A stretch of DNA of 64,000 nt from Uranotaenia lowii (taxonomy: Eukaryota > Arthropoda > Insecta > Diptera > Culicidae), in the NCBI RefSeq assembly GCF_029784155.1, contig NC_073693.1, forward strand, positions 153,671,442 through 153,735,441, given 5' to 3'. The translations under genes and the position numbers were made by a program. The notes under the pieces were generated by a model. The model saw only the letters and a list, made by a program, of their open reading frames with translations. It searched no databases and was not told where the DNA came from. Shown here one piece after another: positions 24,623-34,659 of the stretch (its first letter is position 1; every line of letters begins with the position of its first letter).

Positions 24623-27600
24623 TCATTCCCCTTTCTGAAGCTTTGCTTTCGCTGAGTTCACTTTATCTTGTAGTTTCCGTAATTTTTTACCCTTCTTCTT
24701 GGATGCACACTTGTATCTCAGGTTAACCTGATTGATATCGTTTTGCGAGAATCCGTTGTTGTTTCCAAAATCACCATTCCAAGGTTTCTGTAAAGGTAAG
24801 CGAGGTTTTAAAAATAGTTTGAAATTACCATGTTTGACTTATAGTGGGTGCGTACTTTGTTGTTCAGGATGGGATATTCAGAACTTGCTGCTCCAGCAAA
24901 CTTAGAATAGTGCATCACACTGCCATAGTTGTAAGGAATGTTGTAGGTATCAACTTCGTTGGCGTCCAGAATAGCGAAGTTTGCGTTGTAAAATTGGTCA
25001 GCTAGAGAAACGACAATAAGTTATTAGTTGTTGCCAAATACTTGGTGCTGAAAGGTTCGTGTTACTTGATCTCCTATTTCATATTTGAGGAACTGAAAGT
25101 TCCAGATGGAGTTGGGGATGTGAAATTACGTATTTTATGGCCTATATGAACCAAAAACAGCGAAAGATGGATAGATGTTGAAAACCGTGAACAAGAAAAG
25201 TGACTTTTATAAAAAAAAAAAAGCTCAAAAATGAACGTTGAAGCAAATAAACACAGGCTAATATCTTTCATTTTTTATGGATATTCTTGAGTGAACAACA
25301 GTAATGAAGCTACAAAATAACGAATAAACAGAAAGTATACGTACAGTCCCCCCACAATCATTAGTCACTTAACGTATCATTTCACCACAAAATGTTCGTT
25401 CATTCGGGTGTAAGTGGACCAAACATCAAGCTTTGCATGAATTTCAGTCATTAAATATTCCCTCTTCGATTTCAAACATGATTTTGTTTCCAATTTTGTT
25501 GAAAAATAAAATAATTTACCGAAACAATCAACGTTTTTCAAAACCACAATTATGGGTCAAAATTGAAGCTTGTAACAATTATTAGTCATATTGCCCACAA
25601 TTATTAGTCACATAGAAGTCCATGGCAACACCCGAATATCAACATGAAAATCAACAAGTTTCTGGCAAACATTCAGGGGCATTCTTTGCTAGTATACGTT
25701 CGAGGGGGAATTGGGTTGAGCTAGCAACCGAGAAATGTTTTGTTTTGCTCGCGAAAAAGTGACCCATGATTGTGTGGAACTTGGTGGATTCTGTAACAAT
25801 TATGGGTCACTTTTATTTAGCTAAATATTATTGAATTTTCGCATTTCATTCGCTCAGTTTTATTTGGAAAATGTAAACTCTTCTTTTGTGCTTATATGGG
25901 ACCAATTCATTTGGTTGGAATCTTTGAAATACCCGCATGAGGGGCTTAACGGTTTAAGATGTCAACCTTATAACATTGGAATTTTATGCGATAGTTCCAC
26001 AGCTTATAGTTCACCTTTGATAAAAAGTATTCAATCAGCAATTTTACTGTTATCAAACACACAAATTATATTTTTAATGCATTTTGATGATATTGTCGAT
26101 TAACTAAAAATAATGATATGATATAATTTCTTTTGGTTTAGTAGATATCAGCAGTTCTAATGATCGGTGACTAATAATTGTGTGTGACCCATGATTGTGG
26201 GGGGACTGTACTTTGATATTCCTGTCGAAGGGCGCTCCTGTTGATAGTAATCCAATCGTCACGATCAGGTCTTGTTTGCTCGTGGAAAAACCCGATAGCG
26301 TGCATCATTTCGTGCACCGGAGTGCCCACCGTATTCGTACATCCTGGCGTTTGTAAATTGATCAAATTGTACTGATTGTTGGTTTGTCTGCCGACGTACG
26401 AATAACATCCAGTGTTATTGTTCACGATCTTAATCCACAACTGATCAGAACTGGTCCTTTGAACGAAACGCACGCACGTGTTTCTGCTGTACATAGCGAT
26501 GGCACTGTTGATGTTCCTCAACTGACTTGAGGCTGTAATGGTAAAATCAATTAGGGGAAAAGTTCATATAACGCCCCATGTGGCTAATACGCGCCACCCT
26601 TGTTTTGAAGAATCTGAAGCATTTTTAGTCTGCAAAATATTAAAAATTTGTTCTAAATGCTGTGATTGGTCATGGCAAGTATGAATTATTCCTTAAAATG
26701 CTCCTGTGTCGTGATAATTTCACAATTTAGGTTTTTCTTCATTTAGATCTAAATTTTAAAACACTTTCAATAAGGTGTCACCAAGCAAAGAAAAACGAAT
26801 AAGACAATATTTTCTGACACATCGATAGAGGAGAATCTAAACTACGATTTAATGCTAAAAAATTATACCGAACTCGCTATGGTATGCTTTTTATGGGTAT
26901 GTTTTATCACGGCCCATGCGCTCGCTATAACGCGCCAATCATAGTAGGCTGAAAATAGCATTAATTTTTCAAAAAGGCCAATTTTCATTGAAAATGAACA
27001 AAAAGTCTAAAACCACATTTTGAGCGTTCAATCAGCCCAAAAAATCTACTTTTCATTTTTTTTTAAATTTTGATTAGTTCATTTTGATTTTCTTTTCAGT
27101 CAAAGTGTCTGTAAGTATTGGTGTGTTTTCGGTCTTCGGCTGCTTTCGGGTGTGTTCGGCTGCTAGGCGCGTATTGAATACACGGCGGCGCGTATTTGCA
27201 ACACAGTTTTGTTCTGTGGCTTTAAATAAGGTTTTTTAAAATCAAGTTTTTGAAGCAACTATAGCAATTTGAGTAATAAAAAATCATAGGCATTTGTAGA
27301 AAACAATTTTTTTCTACGATTGCACCCATTTTTAACACAATTTGTACGTGGAATACAAAGAAAATCAGCGATTCGCTTAGGTGGCGCATAATAGGGCATA
27401 TTCCCCTATAAATATATTTTTACCTACTTCCTTCACAAACTATGTTGTATGTCTGCATAAATTAATGCCAATCGTCACAAACCTATGCCAACAATGCAAT
27501 CTAATCTTCGAGTATTTATTATCAGTTCAAACCAAAATAGTCAAAAACACGCTCTTCCTTATTGAGAAACGATTTTTTTTTTAAGTTAACATTTTTACAA

Positions 27601-27971
27601 CGCTTCAACTTCATAGCAACAAGTTGATATACTTACTAAAGCTTCCCAAAATCTCATACGGGACTCGTCCTCCGGGCCAAATCCGAGAAGCATACCGTTC
27701 AGAAACCGATACCCTCGATTTCGATGGAGGCACCAACATTATATCACCTTGGAAGTAATGCCCAAAACCAAGCTCAAAAGGATATCGGGTGTCATTTTTA
27801 GGATTATACTGTGCCAATAACTTTCCTGTAAAATTTTAAGATTATCGACACTTGACTGCCACAGTTGATATAAACCAACTTACCAACTTCTTCACTTGGT
27901 GTGTAATAATCGCCTATTACAACGCAGAGAAACTGTGAGATACACAGGAAAAGAATATACTTGATCGACAT
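24623..27971 (-). CDS. Astacin-family zinc metalloprotease (astacin 1), 5 exons
   Basis: Secreted zinc endopeptidase of the astacin family, predicted 302 aa. Exons on the minus strand: 27971-27884, 27825-27637, 26532-26212, 25001-24856, 24787-24623, all with GT-AG edges and joining in frame. Residues about 1-20 form a signal peptide (MSIKYILFLCISQFLCVV). A very short propeptide holds the inhibitory FxGD motif (FQGDI). The mature enzyme starts near WPGGRVPYEI, with zinc site HEMMHAIGFFHE, the following QTRPDRDD and Met-turn SVMHY. The C-terminus is lysine-rich after the last Cys. Intron 2 (27636-26533) and intron 3 (26211-25002) are enlarged by MITEs; the second MITE altered the donor from GTACGT to GTACAG. 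The start is chosen because it gives the signal peptide and lies 43 bp after a TATA box. The substrate is not predictable; insect relatives include gut and seminal proteases. Confidence 0.9.
25344..26208. mobile_element. TA-flanked MITE in the intron 3 splice donor of astacin 1
   Basis: An 865-bp element with inverted ends CAGTCCCCCCACAATCAT / ATGATTGTGGGGGGACTG, flanked by TA on both sides (25342-25343, 26209-26210). CAGT ends with TA duplication fit the Tc1/mariner-pogo group. The end motif (CACAATNATNRGTCA-like) recurs inside near 25583, 25600, 25760, 25796 and 26170, as expected for transposase-binding sites. A 90-codon frame at 25831-26103 has no known domain. On the gene strand the left TA is the T and A of the splice donor GTA. 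Confidence 0.88.
26554..27406. mobile_element. TA-flanked MITE in intron 2 of astacin 1
   Basis: The 853-bp insert is bounded by TA (26552-26553, 27407-27408) and has imperfect inverted ends, GGGGAAAAGTTCATATAACG and its diverged partner ending TATTCCCC. GCGCC/GGCGC words follow near each end. The interior is AT-rich with no transposase. It enlarges an intron that is only 67 bp in astacin 2. Confidence 0.75.
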
Positions 27972-28013
27972 GATACAATCGAAGACTATGTCAGAATCCA
28001 GCAAGCGACAGGT

Positions 28014-28020
28014 CTTTATA
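28014..28020 (-). promoter_or_regulatory. TATA box of astacin 1
   Basis: TATAAAG on the minus strand, 43 bp before the ATG. About 50 bp around it (TCAAATATAAAG through GACATAGTCTTCGA) are shared with astacin 2, while intron and farther upstream DNA is not, which supports promoter function. Confidence 0.75.
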
Positions 28021-28023
28021 TTT

Positions 28024-28960
28024 GACAATAAGTAAATGCACATCAGATCTCGAGCTATAATACACACTTACTATGCTACTTGGGTAAACTGAGCAATGAA
28101 TAAATTAAGCTGCAACTAATATTGCTTCTTCAATCAAAAAGTCCCCTCGATGTGAAGGTAATTGTAACACACGCAAGTAATATGAACATAATTGACACTT
28201 GAATAAGCCATACTAGTTCGAACCCACGAGACTATTTAAATATTGGTTTTTGGGATTTTTTCAGATATTGTTGAGGTTCTGAACATGCAAGGAACTAATC
28301 AATTTATTTAAAAAAATAGCCGACAATTGGATAGATGTCCTGTTAACGTTAGATTTATAAATTTCTTAATTTTCGTTTGTTATAAGTTTTCAAAACAAAA
28401 AATCAGGAGATTTCAAATCGAATTACTTATAAGTTTGATCTTCTGTATTATCTACACTGTATGTACAGATTTCTCATTGATCATTCAATAAATCAAATTT
28501 ACAACCTGTTCATAGGCAGAATAAGCTTTCGATGATGATTTGAACATGTTGTATTATAAATACTATGAAGTTATGCTTATGATACATACACAGCCAGATC
28601 TTGTCAGCATCCCGGTGAATAGTAAAAGTACATTTACAGCTTATCTTTACTTGGCCATACCATACGTTTCAGTGTTAATAAGATTTGTTACCAAGTTTTT
28701 CGTTATAAATCTATTTTTTCAAATGAAAATAATACACACGTTGTTGAGAGATGAAAATGTAGAAAAAATTCTTCAAGTTATCTCCTTTTTCCTGAGCTTC
28801 AGCGCTAGGCTCAAAACAAAATTTTAATGATTCTCATTTTGCAACTAAAGGGCGAACACGAAATTATTGCGACACATTCAATAGGGCATAACTTTTTTAC
28901 CATTGGGTAAAAATCAACCATATTTTGTACACTTTCTCATTGATGTGTATTGTTACATTA
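28024..28960. other. Intergenic DNA upstream of astacin 1
   Basis: AT-rich with no supported gene. The 95-codon plus-strand frame at 28540-28827 has no recognisable domain and looks like chance. From about 28850 (GGGCGAACACGAAATTATTG) the sequence belongs to the following fold-back repeat. Confidence 0.4.
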
Positions 28961-28961
28961 G

Positions 28962-29773
28962 ACTGAGTCGATTTGGAGTCATTTTGGAATTTCTCAAACC
29001 CTGGGGTCTAAAAAGCTTCGTCTTGGTCCAAAACTCATCCATGATTTTTTGCAAAAATTTTAAGTAACGTTTACATGAGTAAATTTGAACTTTTAGGTTT
29101 GTATGGGAAAATTGAATATTTTGTACTGAAAAATCAAAATCAACGTCTGTGGAACCGAGCCAGTTGATGGTTTTTGTGCCAATTTATAAAATTCCTAAAG
29201 GAAATTTTCCGCTGAACAACTTTGTTGAAGACCGTAACTTCGTATCTTTTTAGGAAAAAAAGTTATTAGCTGTTTAACAGGGGTATATCTTTTCGCACTG
29301 ATAAACAATAAATTCAATTGACATCCCCGCAGGGTGCCTAGCGAGGTACTGCAGGGTGCGTGACTACTTTCCATGCAACACTTCGTGAGGCTCAAGCAGT
29401 GATGTCAATTGAATTTACTGTTAATCAATGCGAAAAGACATACCCCTGTTAAACAGCTAATAACATTTTTTTCCTAAAAAGATACGAAGTTACGGTCTTC
29501 AACAAAGTTGTTTAGCGGAAAATTTCCTATAGGAATTTTATAAATTGGCACAAAAACCATCAGCTGGCTCGGTTCCACAGATGAAATAAAAATGATGTTG
29601 ATTTTTCAGTACAAAATATTCAACTTTCCCATACAAACCTAAAAGTTCAAATTTACTCATGTAAACGTTACTTAAAAATTTTGCAAAAAATCATGGATGA
29701 GTTTTGGACCAAAACGAAGCTTTTTAGGCCCCAGGGTTTGAGAAATTCCAAAATGACCCCAAATCGACTCAGT
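28962..29773. repeat. Fold-back repeat with ~360-bp arms
   Basis: The left arm (28962-~29322) and right arm (~29402-29773) are inverted copies of high identity around an 80-bp unique loop. Outer edges are ACTGAGTCGATTTGG and CCAAATCGACTCAGT. A transcript would fold into a long hairpin. No protein is encoded; the frame at 29195-29395 is a by-product. It directly precedes the truncated 5' edge of the Ty3-type relic. Probably a non-autonomous fold-back transposon. Confidence 0.85.
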
Positions 29774-29959
29774 TTAATTTTATATCAAATCATATAAATT
29801 TTCCTCACAATCCATTGCAGAAAAAAGTTAAGGCATAAAAATTTGAAAAAAGCTTCGCTGGCCGCACAAAAGTGTCTCGTGGGCCAAACGCTAGTGTTTG
29901 CTGAAGACAAATTCTAGATTTCCAAAGAATGTGATTCTGTTTTCAATAATAGCAAACAT

Positions 29960-30773
29960 ATGTTGTTGAATTCAAATTTGTTGGAGTATTACGATCCAGA
30001 AAAACCGATAGTTGTAGTATCTGATGCATGCGCTTATGGTTTGGGAGGAGTTATCGCACAAGTAATTGACAAGGAAGAAAAACCGATATGTTTTACATCG
30101 TTTTCGTTAACGGAAGCACAAAAATCATATCCTATCCTGCATTTGGAGGCTTTGACAGTGGTCAGTATTCCACAAGTATCTCTACGGGAGAAAGTTTACG
30201 ATTTACACAGACCATAAACCGTTGATTGGAATTTTTGGTAAGAATGGTAAAAACTCAATATTTGTAACTCGCCTGCAACGATACATAATGGAATTGTCGA
30301 TATATGACTTCGAAATTGTTTATCGATCCTCTTCGAAGATGGGAAAAGCTGATTTTTGTTCTCGTTTTCCATTACCACAAGAAGTTCCTCGAGTTTTACA
30401 GAGAGAGTACATACAAAATTGAAATATTTCAAGATTTTTACCTTTAGATTTCAAAATGATAGCTCAAGCAACAAAACAAGATAATTTTCTACAACAAGTT
30501 TTAAATTATTGGAAAAACGGTTGGCCAAAACAGTTGGACAAAAGTTTCCGAGATGTTTATTCACACCATCAACATTTGGAGGAAATAGAAGGTTGTTTGA
30601 TTTTTCAGGATCGAGTTATAATTCCTTATAGTTTACGAAATCATATTTTAAAATTATTACACAACAACCATTCAGGTATAACCAGGATAAAACAACTTGC
30701 AAGACGATCGGTTTATTGGTTTGGAATGAATACTGATTTGGAAAACTTTGTAAGATGTTGTAAAATGTTATAA
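29960..30773 (+). pseudogene. Ty3-type pol fragment: RNase H and integrase zinc domain
   Basis: The first frame has the RNase H core (IVVVSDACAYGLGGV with the catalytic Asp, then FTSFSLTEAQKSYP with the catalytic Glu further on). A frameshift near 30218 leads to the RNase H C-terminus (MELSIYDFEIVYR, typical of Ty3-type pol) up to 30422. A stop-containing gap precedes the integrase zinc region with LHNNHSGITRIKQ and the CC pair near 30757. The frame is cut at 30766 by the fold-back insert. Non-functional. Confidence 0.85.
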
Positions 30774-31880
30774 TATTTTAATGGCATTTCGGCGAGATGA
30801 ACTCTAGTAGAATGAAATTGAAAGATAGGAAATGATAAGTGGATAGTTAAAGCTAGGGCGCTTTTGGAGAAGAAACATTGAAAGGTGGTTTTGAAAATGT
30901 AAGTCTAGGGCATGTGGGATTCAAAACCACCTTTCAATGTTTCTTCTCCAAAAGCGCCCTAGCTTTAACTATCCACCTATCATTTCCTATCTTTCAATTT
31001 CATTCTACTAGAGTTCATCTCGCCGAAATGCCATTAGGCGGCATCCATAAATTACGTAACGCAAAAACGCACTTTTTTGACCCCCTCCCCCCGTTTGTCA
31101 CAAATCGTAACGCTTTGACGTACCCCCCCTATGAAAATTACGTAACGCTGATAATAACCCCCCCCCCTCCTTCGATTTTCTCATGTTTTAAAATACTGAT
31201 ATGAGAATTTTTTTAACGTTCTTTAAAACGGAATTAATATCATCGATCAGAATCGCTTCTTAGTACTCATTGATGATAATTCTCTGATAAAATAAATTGA
31301 ATGTCTTATTACGAGTGCTGTGCTTGTTAACTGATGATCTACCTTGTGTTTACTTTATTTTGTTGAATGAGCATAAATTGCTACGCAGAATATACTCCAC
31401 TTAGTAATATTCGTCGGAATAATCGAAATTGCATTTTTTAAATCAACTGAGAAAAAACAGTAAAATTTACTTTCTTAAGGTTGAGTTCTTGGGGATAAAT
31501 GTACCCAATATTCTGTTTTCCAACGGTTATTTCACGGATATTCAATACACATTTCAAGGAATCTATCTCACAATCATTAATAAGGAAAGGTTACAATCCT
31601 CTTTCAATCATATTGAAGCTGACAAATTTTAAGCTGATTTTGGTTTGCTTATCATTCTGCTAAAATTGCATGACATCAAAATAGCTGCGATGAAACTGAA
31701 ATTTTTAATAAAAAAAATCGTTACGTAACGATGAGCATACCTCCCCCCCTCCCCTATGTCACAATTCGTAACGATCGAGCTTACTCCCTCCCCCCCCCCC
31801 CTAGGAGCGTTACGTAATTTATGGATGCCCCCTTAAAATATTATAACATAGTTATGACGGCGATGAAAATCTGAAAACAT
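30767..31880. mobile_element. Fold-back element with 14-bp target duplication
   Basis: AGATGTTGTAAAAT stands on both sides (30753-30766, 31881-31894) in the interrupted integrase gene. The insert is a near-perfect palindrome: left arm 30767-30895, loop 30896-30919, right arm 30920-31036 continued at 31836-31848 after a later MITE insertion. A 32-bp unique tail (31849-31880) follows. A 14-bp duplication is long for a DNA transposon and points to LINE-like integration. No coding sequence. Confidence 0.8.
31037..31832. mobile_element. Harbinger-like MITE, TTA target duplication
   Basis: A 796-bp insert with inverted ends GGCGGCATCCATAAATTACG and its partner (GGGGGCATCC...), flanked by TTA (31034-31036, 31833-31835). 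The sub-terminal parts are C-rich on the plus strand at both ends (TTTTTTGACCCCC; CCTCCCCCCC). TTA duplications and GGG-type ends fit PIF/Harbinger elements. It interrupts the right arm of the fold-back element, so it came later. Confidence 0.85.
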
Positions 31881-31894
31881 AGATGTTGTAAAAT

Positions 31895-32219
31895 ATGTAA
31901 CCAGATGGCATCTATCAATTCGAAACCCGTTGTAAGTGGATCCCGACAAGCAAACCGTTCAGTCGCATTCATGCGGATTTTTTTTTATTTTCAACAAAAA
32001 GTATTTTTGGTTATAGTGGACAGTTTTTCTAGATGGCTGGAGGTGGAATATATGCGAAACGGTACAGACGCTAAGAAAGTTCAAAGTAAATTTATGGGTT
32101 TTTTTTGCAAGGTTCGGAATTCCAGATGTTATCGTCACAGATGGGGGCCCACCATTCAACTCAAAGTTTCTCGTCGATTTTTTTCCAAAACCAGGGGGTT
32201 AAAGTAATGAAAAGTCCAC
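31895..32219 (+). pseudogene. Ty3-type integrase core fragment
   Basis: Continues the integrase after the fold-back insert. FLVIVDSFSRWLEVEYM carries the first catalytic Asp. After a one-base slip near 32110, the IVTDGGPPFNS stretch carries the second. It stops at 32219-32224 (CGTAT), where the ORF-less LTR element inserted. The third catalytic residue would be beyond the insert. Confidence 0.8.
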
Positions 32220-32224
32220 CGTAT

Positions 32225-32464
32225 TGTAGGATACAGATGTAAAGTACGGTGCAGCGTCTCAAAAAAAATACGTAATTCGTTTTGATTAACCTATTCTTGA
32301 CAACGAGTATTCTTGGAGTAGTGTGTAAATATCGTTTTTGGAGAGAGAAACAAAAAACGATATGATTCCAAAGAGTCAGTCGATTAACGAATTTTGGCGT
32401 GAACGGACGCGAGTGTTTCAAACTGATTTGTGTTGTCCGGAAGATGTAATCGAAGAATCCGACA
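32225..32464 (+). repeat. 5' LTR (240 bp) of the ORF-less element
   Basis: Direct copy of 39539-39780, with TG...CA ends. The apparent frame running through it is not a gene. Confidence 0.85.
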
Positions 32465-32634
32465 ATGGCGTGGTCGTGACTCCTCGGATCAGTTTAGTAT
32501 CTTCCAGGAAACGAAGATGCAAAGTGCCAAACAGTGAAGGTTTTTCTCTGGATATGTAGTTTTTTCCAAATCGAGTATGCAAAAAATACTTATAGAAAAA
32601 AAAGTGAAAACTAAGAAGCCATTTTAAAAATCAG

Positions 32635-32976
32635 GACTTCGATGAGAAGGCGAAGATCCTAATTGAGTTATTGAGTAAAAAAAAAGAAACGAATTTGTTA
32701 ATATTTGACTTATTATGGGGCTTCGATGGGAAGGCGAAGTTTCCTAGAAAATAATTTATTGCTTACTAAAAAAAAGAATAAAATAAAATGGACTTCGATG
32801 GGAAGGCGAAGTTTCCTAGAAAATAATGTATTGCTAATTACAGAAATAAAATAAAATAAAATGGACTTCGATGGGAAGGCGGAGTTCATAGTAATCAAGA
32901 TTTGACTTCGATGAGAAGGCGAAGTTAAATTAGAAAAAAAATAATCATGAGAGAACTTTGATGAGAAGGCGAAGTT
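32635..32976 (+). repeat. Six-copy hairpin motif cluster
   Basis: GACTTCGATGGGAAGGCGAAG and variants start at 32635, 32720, 32791, 32864, 32904 and 32954. Each pairs ACTTCG with CGAAGT around a 9-base loop ATGRGAAGG. The two stem variants (CGGAGT at 32864 and AACTTTG at 32954) keep pairing through G-U. Spacers are AT-rich and of varied length. It follows the 5' LTR by about 170 bp. Confidence 0.8.
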
Positions 32977-34659
32977 TTTATAAGACAAAAAAATGAAAAC
33001 AAATTGCAAAAAGATAATGGCTTCTTAGGTTTCAGAAAATAATTTTTCGGAAATAATAATGTGAAGAAATGCGCATGTAATTTGAGTATTAATAAATCCT
33101 CAGCGAACTAAAGTAGTTGTATTCGAAAAATTTGAAGTTTAAACGATTGTTTTTTTAAGGAATTAAACAAAAAAATGTAAAAATGTAAAGTATTCTTTTC
33201 CATATTGTCGGAACATATTTTATTTTCTCAATGACAATTTAAAAAAAAAACAAAAGAAAAAGTTGATAAGAGTCCAATTGTTATACAAGGAACGTTCAAA
33301 TATTTGAAAAATATTAAAAAAAAAAATCTTCAAGAAAATTAAAAAGGACTGATGCTGCTCAAAAAAAAAAGAAGGGAAGACTTATCTTTGAAAAATTATA
33401 GAGGGTTGGTGAAGCAAGAAATCAATGTTTAGAAATGGAATTTCAGTGATCATGAAACAAAATAAAATCGTTATTATCGGATATAAAAGAATCGAAAAAT
33501 CATAGAACATGTGATACCATAGAATATTGAGGATTATGAGTCAAAAAAATTACAACAAAAAGCAAAGAAAAAAAATAAAAAAAGTGCACCCAGAACTAAA
33601 CAAATGAAAGTTTAAGTCAATGTCAGAAGAGTCAATGATTGAAGTTCAAAAAGTTGATTTTAAAGAGTTTAAAGTGAAGAGCGTCAGAAGTTAAAAAATA
33701 AATCAAAAATATTGGTCATGAGCCAGAAGTTAGTATTTTGGATTTCCAGTAAGAGTGAAGCATAAAATAAAAAAAATATATTTAAACAACAGGGCCGGTA
33801 GTAAAATGCTTTGAAAAAATAAATACAAGTTTATTTCAAAAGTTAACAGTAAAAAGTCATGTGTACATGTGGGTATAGAAAATGGCAATGGGTGAAATGG
33901 AAAATAATGGTAGATAAAAAAAATCTAGATGTAATATGTCAAGAGAAAAGAGTTTAGTAAAACGTAAAAACAGATTCTAATGTCCTTGTTAACAGTCAAG
34001 AGTAAAAAAAACAGGAAATGATTCGATAGTGAAGTTTCAAAATCAGTAATCCAAAATTAGAGTCAACATATAAAGCAATTTAAATTCAAGAATATAGAAT
34101 TAAAAAAAGGAAACAAAAAAAATCATGTTTCAAGAGTTTAAAAAAAATCATTGTCACAAGAGACAATAATTTAAGTTTAAAGAATAATGTGTCAAGAGTC
34201 GAGTATGAAGGGTTAAGTGTCAAGAAGGGATATTCAAGATCATGGTCAGGAATTAGAAGGTGTAATTATGAAGTAAAACCTGGGCTTTAGATGCAAAAAT
34301 CAAAAGAATATAGTGTCATGGGTCAAAAATAGAAAATCAAGAACGAAGAAACAAAGTCAAGTAAGATTAAAAAAAAAATATAGATAGTGTAAAGCCAATA
34401 AATAGTCAATCATCAAACCGAGTTTCTAGAGTCAACAGTAAAAAAGATAAAAATTCAAGGTTCTAAGAGTTAAAAGCAATGTGTCAAGATTCAAAAGATC
34501 TGGGGTTAACTGTGAAGAATTCAAGATAAAGTATTTTTTTTATTTATTTATTTATTTATTTCGCCAAACATTGTAGGCTACATATATAATAACTTAAAGC
34601 TAGGGATTACAATTTTCAGATAGGCTTAATAATAATGATTTTTTTTTACATTTTCAAAG

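Noticed and set aside
25831..26103. 90-codon frame inside the intron 3 MITE
   Set aside because: No transposase motif, and the element is too short to be autonomous; probably chance.
32338..32559. Plus-strand frame with a protein-like look (also at 39652)
   Set aside because: It lies in both LTR copies of the ORF-less element and continues into unrelated DNA at each; the similarity comes from the LTR repeat, not from a gene.
34152..34175. Small hairpin ATTGTC-ACAAGA-GACAAT
   Set aside because: A single short hairpin in a low-complexity A/G-rich region; expected by chance there.
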